Of a stretch of 64,000 nucleotides of DNA, positions 58,918-64,000 are shown piece after piece. How positions within the stretch are numbered: the stretch's first letter is position 1; every line of letters begins with the position of its first letter. Origin of the DNA: Candidatus Gastranaerophilales bacterium. Its GTDB lineage: Bacteria > Cyanobacteriota > Vampirovibrionia > Gastranaerophilales > Gastranaerophilaceae. Under the pieces are notes generated by a model. The model was given only the letters and a program-made list of their open reading frames with translations, searched no databases and was not told the DNA's origin. The translations under genes were made by a program, and so were the position numbers. Location: NCBI GenBank assembly GCA_944326525.1, contig CALVEG010000001.1, positions 62,001-126,000 of the forward strand, read 5' to 3'.

Positions 58918-61022
58918 TGGCAGCACAAGGATCAGCAGGGAGTACAAATTTAAGTGAAGTTGCAATGGCGGTATTCGTCTTATTGCTTATTGTCTTGTTG
59001 CTTGTTGAATTACCAAACTGGGTTGTAAACGTATCAATCTGTTTGAATATAACGCTCGGTGTTGTTTTGCTGATGATATCGTTGTATGTTAAGAAGACTT
59101 TGGAATTAGCGGCATTTCCTTCTATAATCCTTATTGGAACAATGTTTCGACTAGTTCTTTCAATTGCATCAACGAGGTTAATTCTTTCAAAAGGGGAAGC
59201 CGGAGAAGTTATCCACGCATTCGGAACCTTCGTAACCGGTGGTAACATGGTTGTCGGTGGTGTAATCTTCCTTATCATAACGGTTGTACAGTTTATGGTA
59301 ATCACGAAAGGTGCGGAACGTATTGCTGAAGTTTCTGCAAGATTTGCGTTGGATGCTATGCCAGGTAAACAGATGACGATTGATGCTGACTTTAATGCGG
59401 GGTTAATTTCACCGGAAGAAGCAACACAAAGACGTGAAGATTTGCAGAGAGAATCAAATTTGTTCGGTTCAATGGATGGTGCGATGAAGTTCGTAAAAGG
59501 GGATACTATTGCGGGTATTATTATCGTACTTATCAACATTATCGGCGGTTTATGCGTCGGATGTCTTATGAACCAAATGCCTATAGCTGATGCTGTTAGC
59601 CAATATACGATATTGACAATAGGTGACGGTTTAGCATCTCAGGTGCCTTCATTGTTGATGTCAATTGCAGCAGGTATATTTATGACACGTGCTTCTGCTG
59701 CTAATTCATTGGGTTCCGATGTTACGGCAGAAATTAAAAGCAAACCGAATGCTTTGTTTTTATCGGCTGGTTTCTTGCTTTTGCTGGCATTTACGGGGCA
59801 TACTTGGTTTTGGCAAGGGACGGGGCTTCCGTTTTTACCGTTTTTCTTATTTGCAATAGGACTTGGTATTACGGGATTCTCTACTCTTATTAATGCTGAT
59901 GTTCAATCTCAATTGGGACAGTTGGAAAGTGTTAGACAAAACATGCAGGATTTGGTTAACCCGAACAGAATGTATGAGCGTTTAGGGGTTGATATTTTGA
60001 GCCTTCAGGTTGGATCAAACCTTCTTGTAATTGCCGATCCTGATCAGGAAGGTCAATTACTTGCTAAAATTGCTGCTTTGCGTCAAAGGGTTACTGATGA
60101 ATTGGGGTATATTTTGCCTAACATAAGAATTATGGATTCGTCTGCTCTTGATGCTAATGAATATATGATTCAAATTCGTGGAAATACCGTTGATACCGGG
60201 TATGTTTATCCTGGTAGACTTATGGTTATTGCTGATCAGTGGGATGCGATAAAGAAAGAAGTGCCTCAGGATGCGATAATTGGTATAGATCCGACTTATC
60301 AAACTCAAGCATATTGGATTACACCGGACGATGCCAAAACCGCAAGATCTGTTACGGCATTTGATTCTACGGATGTAATTGTTACTCACCTTCAGGAATG
60401 CGTAAGAAAGCATGTTGATGAAGTTATGACAAAAACCGATGTGTTGAAGCTTATGGAACTAGTTAGATCTCAAGACCCGACACTTGTTAATGACCTTGTT
60501 CCGACGATTATATCTACGAGTGACTTGAGAAAGATTTTTGTTAACTTAATTAGGGAAAAAGTTTCAATTAAGGATATTATTTTTGTGTTTGAAAGACTTT
60601 GCGATTATGCAAGATTTTCAAAAGAACCGGATATTTTATCTGAGCGTTTAAGAGCCGCTTTAGGGCGTCAGATTTGTCTTGCAAACGTTGAAGATGACAA
60701 AGTTTTATATGCGTTGACACTTTCACCTGAGTGGGAAAAGACGCTTGATGACAGTTGTCAGAGAACTGAGCTTGGAACAATGTTTCTTTTAAATCCTATG
60801 CAGGTACAGGAATTGATTGAAACGACAGCATCAACGATGGTTCGTGCGCATCAGGCATGCGGCAGAAATCCTGTTGTATTGTGTTCTCCAAGAATAAGGC
60901 TTCCTCTGTATCAGCTTTTGGAACGCCATATTCCGACTGTTGTTGTTATTTCATATTCTGAACTTATTACTGATATTAAGGTTGAGGCCGTTGATACTAT
61001 CGGTGAAAGTTATGCTATGTAG
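58917..61022 (+). CDS. flhA: Flagellar export apparatus protein FlhA
   Basis: 701 residues. Eight N-terminal membrane helices, then the FHIPEP signature TKGAERIAEVSARFALDAMPGKQMTIDADFNAGLI at about 142-176, with the FGTFVTGGNMVVGGVIFLI segment before it. The C-terminal cytoplasmic domain (about 330-701) includes KIFVNLIREKVSIKDIIFVFERLCDYA and SERLRAALGRQI. It forms the nonameric gate of the export system. The flagellar neighbours favour FlhA over SctV. ATG overlaps the fliH stop (TAATG). Confidence 0.93.
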   Translation: MAAQGSAGSTNLSEVAMAVFVLLLIVLLLVELPNWVVNVSICLNITLGVVLLMISLYVKKTLELAAFPSIILIGTMFRLVLSIASTRLILSKGEAGEVIHAFGTFVTGGNMVVGGVIFLIITVVQFMVITKGAERIAEVSARFALDAMPGKQMTIDADFNAGLISPEEATQRREDLQRESNLFGSMDGAMKFVKGDTIAGIIIVLINIIGGLCVGCLMNQMPIADAVSQYTILTIGDGLASQVPSLLMSIAAGIFMTRASAANSLGSDVTAEIKSKPNALFLSAGFLLLLAFTGHTWFWQGTGLPFLPFFLFAIGLGITGFSTLINADVQSQLGQLESVRQNMQDLVNPNRMYERLGVDILSLQVGSNLLVIADPDQEGQLLAKIAALRQRVTDELGYILPNIRIMDSSALDANEYMIQIRGNTVDTGYVYPGRLMVIADQWDAIKKEVPQDAIIGIDPTYQTQAYWITPDDAKTARSVTAFDSTDVIVTHLQECVRKHVDEVMTKTDVLKLMELVRSQDPTLVNDLVPTIISTSDLRKIFVNLIREKVSIKDIIFVFERLCDYARFSKEPDILSERLRAALGRQICLANVEDDKVLYALTLSPEWEKTLDDSCQRTELGTMFLLNPMQVQELIETTASTMVRAHQACGRNPVVLCSPRIRLPLYQLLERHIPTVVVISYSELITDIKVEAVDTIGESYAM

Positions 61023-61031
61023 GGTGTAGAA

Positions 61032-61241
61032 ATGTTTAAAAAAATTGTTTTATTTTTAATAGGAATTTATCAAAAAATTTCAAAGTATACTCCTGCAGTA
61101 TGCCGATATTATCCGACATGTTCAGAATACACTCGTCAGGCTATTTTGAAATACGGGCTAAAAAAGGGTGGGTGGCTTGGAATAAAAAGAATTTGCCGCT
61201 GTCATCCATGGCATGAAGGCGGATATGATCCGGTTCCATAG
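61032..61241 (+). CDS. yidD: Membrane protein insertion efficiency factor YidD
   Basis: 69 residues: [30 protein letters not shown] and [24 protein letters not shown], the full family signature with conserved Cys. An amphipathic N-terminal helix binds the inner membrane and assists YidC. Nine bases after flhA, which it probably shares a transcript with, though usually next to rnpA/yidC. Confidence 0.95.
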   Translation: MFKKIVLFLIGIYQKISKYTPAVCRYYPTCSEYTRQAILKYGLKKGGWLGIKRICRCHPWHEGGYDPVP

Positions 61242-61266
61242 CGTAATTCATAATGTTTGATTAAGC

Positions 61267-62994
61267 TTAGCTTTTTAAAAGCATTATCGCAAGAGGTGAC
61301 TCTGTTCTGCCGTTTAGAGTTTTATCTATTTCTTTAAGTTTTTGTGAAATGGTTTCCATTTCATCTGTCCAGATAAAGTTTGAAAGAACATAGTCTTCGG
61401 CTTTTTGAAAATCTGCATCTATTTGAATCCTTACAATTTCAGCGAGCATTTTCTTTGCTGTCGGAATCATTTTATCTATATTGACGTGAATTTTGCCTTC
61501 AGAATTAAGTTCGATTGCGCCGTTTTCAACAAAATATTTAGTCTGCATTACTGTTCTTACTCTGTGGGCTTGTGATAGAGTTGGTTTTGATTTTAAGAAA
61601 TTATCCGCTGCAAATGTTACAAGCATTTGTAAAACTTGTTCGTGTGTGTACATGCCTTTTTCTTCAAGAAGGTCAAGAAATGCAAGTCCGCCCATATCTG
61701 CTTTGTTTTCTTCAATTATACTTTTATATTTGCCAAGGGCTTCGGTCCCTTTGTTTGGCCCGAGAGAATGGGTGTTTTCATGCCCTATTGTAAACCAATG
61801 ATCCGCTTCATCAAGGTAAAATTTATGCTGATCTTTTTCTAATATTGCGTCAAGTCGTTTCTGGAGCTTTTCTTTGTCTGAAATAAATCTGATTTGCCTA
61901 TGATAAACATTTCTTCTACCTCCGCCTATTGTGAGCGAAAGCTTGTCATCGTTTGGAAGATTCTCCGCAAGCGTAATTCCTGCTCTATATGCTCCAACAT
62001 CTCCCGCTAAAACTACAATGTCTGCATCTATCATTGTTTGTTTAGTTTCTTCTGTTTTGGAAATGTTTTGTTCATATTCTTCATGGTATGGCATGTTTGC
62101 CGCAAGAAGCGGTAAATATTCCTTTATTTTTAAAATTGCTTCTGTGCCTTTAGGGTTTACAATCCCAACCCTGCCACCAAGAAAATCTTTTGAAATCGGT
62201 TTTATTTTATGTTGGTCTAAAAGTTTTTTTAGTTCTTCATTTTCTATAACACTTTCAGTCATACCATCGGCATAATTTTCTCTTGTTATTGTAAATTCCA
62301 ACGGAGTGTCTTGCAATTCAGCCCATTTTTTGTCTGCGTATGCATCAAGCATTGGATCAGCTTCTCTAAGAGCTACTGCTTGTAATCTTAAATATTCATT
62401 AAAATCATCGTTTGTTGAAGTATCAGCAGCCTCTTCCAACTTTTCTGCCGCCATACGAAATTCTTCACTAAAATACTTTACATAGTCAATTGCAGTAAGT
62501 TCATCATCTTTTCTTTCAACTACTGTACGTTGATTTAAAATTTTTCTTACGTCTTCAATTTTCCCTTCGTTTAACATCTTTATCAGAATATTATGAAATT
62601 CTTCTTTTGATAGGTCTTCTGGATATAAACCTTTGCCCGGAAGTTCTGTTATGCCTTTTGCAAGATTAATTGGGGTGGTTTCTCGGTCTATCGCGCACAT
62701 TCCTTTTTGAGCTGAAAATAATATGTGGGTTAATTCGGCTTGCTCATTTCCTTTTAGCATAAGGTTTTCTAAGAATGCTTCAAATGCTGCATTGTGAGGA
62801 TTGTCCTGACGCTTGAAAACCTTTTCTATAAAATATGCTGCTTTTACAAGATTCTTTAAAGCTTTTTTGTCGCCGTCTGCCAGCGCTAAATATTCGGGAG
62901 CATCTACTGCAAGCATCTTTTTCGTGCTAAGATATTCTTTATCTGTACGTTTTTTTAATTCTTCTACAGAATAGTTAAATTCAAAAGTTTCCAT
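61267..62994 (-). CDS. Zinc metallopeptidase-like protein with HENTH motif (dipeptidyl-peptidase III/M49-like)
   Basis: 575 residues, SD GGGAGA. Residues about 400-440 contain FTIGHENTHSLGPNKG followed, about 30 residues later, by IIEENKADMGGLAFL: a HExxH zincin with the second Glu ligand in a EExxAD segment. This pairing and the LGP after the motif resemble M49/DPP III-type enzymes and their Nudix-fused relatives. The N-terminal 380 residues are helical with no signal peptide. Cytoplasmic peptidase likely; substrate unknown. Convergent with yidD. Confidence 0.7.
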   Translation of the reverse strand: METFEFNYSVEELKKRTDKEYLSTKKMLAVDAPEYLALADGDKKALKNLVKAAYFIEKVFKRQDNPHNAAFEAFLENLMLKGNEQAELTHILFSAQKGMCAIDRETTPINLAKGITELPGKGLYPEDLSKEEFHNILIKMLNEGKIEDVRKILNQRTVVERKDDELTAIDYVKYFSEEFRMAAEKLEEAADTSTNDDFNEYLRLQAVALREADPMLDAYADKKWAELQDTPLEFTITRENYADGMTESVIENEELKKLLDQHKIKPISKDFLGGRVGIVNPKGTEAILKIKEYLPLLAANMPYHEEYEQNISKTEETKQTMIDADIVVLAGDVGAYRAGITLAENLPNDDKLSLTIGGGRRNVYHRQIRFISDKEKLQKRLDAILEKDQHKFYLDEADHWFTIGHENTHSLGPNKGTEALGKYKSIIEENKADMGGLAFLDLLEEKGMYTHEQVLQMLVTFAADNFLKSKPTLSQAHRVRTVMQTKYFVENGAIELNSEGKIHVNIDKMIPTAKKMLAEIVRIQIDADFQKAEDYVLSNFIWTDEMETISQKLKEIDKTLNGRTESPLAIMLLKS

Positions 62995-63055
62995 TTTATC
63001 TCTCCCGTCTATTATTTATTTCATAATTATATCATTTTTCATAAAAATTGTAAAA

Positions 63056-63526
63056 TTATTTATGATAAGTTTCGCCTTTAATAATCTTAAAAGCCCGATA
63101 GATTTGTTCAATAAGGATAAGTCTTGCAAACTGGTGAAGAAAAGTCATTTTGGACAGACTTATTTTAAAATCGGCTCTTTGGGAGATGATTGGTGAAAGT
63201 CCGTAAGAAGATCCTATTACAAAAATAACCTCAGTAATCCCATCTTTTGTCAGATTATCAATTTTTTGGGCAAATTCTTCTGAAGATAGCATTTTGCCAT
63301 TGATTTCAAGGGTAATGACATAAGAAAGCGGTTTTATATGAGCCAAGATTTTTTCGGCTTCTTCGTCTAACGCTTTTGAAATTAAATGTTTATCTTTTAT
63401 TTCAACAGGTTGAAGTTCTATTATTTCAAGACTTGTGTATGGCGTAAGCCGTTTTTGAAATTCTTCAATGCCGTCTTTTAAAAATTTTTCTTTAAGTTTT
63501 CCAAGTGCAATAATTTTTATAATCAT
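63056..63526 (-). CDS. rlmH: 23S rRNA (pseudouridine1915-N3)-methyltransferase RlmH
   Basis: 156 residues. SPOUT fold: IKIIALGKLKEKFLKDGIEEF, VIFVIGSSYGLSP (SAM-binding knot) and the C-terminal HQFARLILIEQIYRAFKIIKGETYHK signature. Methylates a pseudouridine in helix 69 of 23S rRNA. Lies 3 bases after the mscS stop, so co-transcribed. Confidence 0.95.
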   Translation of the reverse strand: MIIKIIALGKLKEKFLKDGIEEFQKRLTPYTSLEIIELQPVEIKDKHLISKALDEEAEKILAHIKPLSYVITLEINGKMLSSEEFAQKIDNLTKDGITEVIFVIGSSYGLSPIISQRADFKISLSKMTFLHQFARLILIEQIYRAFKIIKGETYHK

Positions 63527-63528
63527 AA

Positions 63529-64000
63529 TTATGCGCCTGTTTTTTCAATATAAACTGAAGTTGACGGGAATGCAAAGTTAAGACCTTCTGCTCTAAAGCG
63601 TTTTACGGCTTCCAGTAATAATCTTGATTCAATTTTTTTATATTCATTATAAGAACCGGTTTTTGCATAAGCGATACATCTGATATTGATAGAACTGTCT
63701 GCAAGTGTGTCAGCAAAAACTAAGTAGTCATTATGAATGTCATTATCTTCTTGAAGAATTTCTTCCAAAATGTGAATCGCTCTTTCTAATTTGTCGTCCG
63801 GGGTATCATAAGTGAGTGTGAAAACTTCATTAATTCTGCGTTTTTTAGCTGCAGATATATTACATATGTTACTGTTTGAGGCGCTGCTGTTTGGAACAAG
63901 GTATAAGAAATTATCTAAGGTTCGGATTTTGGTTGACATTAAATTTACATCTTCAACGTATCCTTCAATTCCGTTTACTATAACGTAATCGCCTATTCTG
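63529..64000 (-). CDS. MscS-family mechanosensitive channel (C-terminal part, cut by window edge)
   Basis: Read from the edge: RIGDYVIVNGIEGYVEDVNLMSTKIRTLDNFLYLVPNS, the beta-domain of MscS after the pore helix, then the alpha/beta C-terminal domain (VFTLTYDTPDDKLERAIHILEEIL, SINIRCIAYAKTGSYNEYKKIESRLLLEAVKRF). About 157 residues of the C-terminus are present; the frame is open at 64000, so the membrane part lies outside. Relieves osmotic pressure. Followed by rlmH. Confidence 0.9.
   Translation of the reverse strand, partial: RIGDYVIVNGIEGYVEDVNLMSTKIRTLDNFLYLVPNSSASNSNICNISAAKKRRINEVFTLTYDTPDDKLERAIHILEEILQEDNDIHNDYLVFADTLADSSINIRCIAYAKTGSYNEYKKIESRLLLEAVKRFRAEGLNFAFPSTSVYIEKTGA

Noticed and set aside
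58917..61022. SctV of an injectisome instead of FlhA
   Set aside because: The FHIPEP signature does not separate them, but neighbouring fliE, long fliF and fliH favour the flagellar version.
1..64000. tRNA, rRNA, CRISPR arrays, insertion sequences, prophage genes
   Set aside because: Intergenic gaps were read by eye and none showed cloverleaf arms, spaced direct repeats, transposase or phage genes.

Overview
The window looks like a chromosome segment of an uncultured, low-GC, Gram-negative-type gut bacterium, most likely a non-photosynthetic cyanobacterial relative (Vampirovibrionia/Melainabacteria, order Gastranaerophilales). This is inferred from AT-rich DNA with standard code, a cyanobacteria-like short S1, Kdo-phosphatase and secretin genes (outer membrane), a fermentative adhE, and several proteins with features I associate with that group (N-terminal ISFG-type peptides, CPHGLPLGACPIC zinc motif, the MGMAASQAR family, LktA-like adhesin). 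No 16S or phylogeny is available here, so the assignment is an inference.

Layout. 1-1.6 kb: 3'-truncated adhE with a near-perfect Rex box over its start site. 1.8-4.4 kb: small unknown genes and a rhodanese, with structured leaders. 4.8-8.1 kb: lysC, a TPR protein and a KdsC-like phosphatase, overlapping. 8.2-9.5 kb: an orphan PAS histidine kinase. 9.5-15 kb: the infA-rpmJ-rpsM-rpsK-rpsD-rpoA-rplQ-truA-rplM-rpsI operon, with rpmJ (37 codons) recovered and an odd GC-rich island between rpmJ and rpsM. 15.4-23.5 kb: lepB, a long-chain prenyl synthase and a block of lineage-specific proteins, including a HEFGH zincin. 23.8-35.6 kb (+ strand): a uridine-kinase-like protein, a PilP-like lipoprotein/secretin/PilB/PilC type IV pilus or type II secretion cluster, an SDR, a gene broken by an early stop codon, rimO and a flippase. 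35.8-41.5 kb: a 1910-residue TPS-type filamentous adhesin with a Asp-rich 39-bp tandem repeat and a C-terminal PilZ motif. 41.7-46.5 kb: fabI, valS, rpsA. 46.7-50.6 kb: a second MGMAASQAR protein and small coiled-coil genes, with a sigma-28-like promoter in the middle. 50.8-54.7 kb: a degenerate purH-like gene, a glycosyltransferase, a likely ~200-nt non-coding RNA gene, an XRE regulator and a dCMP deaminase. 54.9-61.2 kb: fliE, fliF, an unusual protein in the fliG position, fliH, flhA, yidD. 61.3-64 kb: an M49-like zincin, rlmH and a truncated mscS.

Taken together, the window mixes core translation genes with two envelope-spanning machines (pilus/T2SS core; flagellar export base) and a set of unknown, probably structural or secreted proteins. 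The most unusual items are the adhesin-PilZ fusion, the non-canonical protein in the fliG slot, the paralogous MGMAASQAR family close to the flagellar genes and a sigma-28-like promoter, the strong promoter/terminator pair bounding an unannotated RNA, and the purH-like gene that lacks catalytic motifs in both halves. No tRNA, rRNA, CRISPR array, insertion sequence or replication origin was seen.
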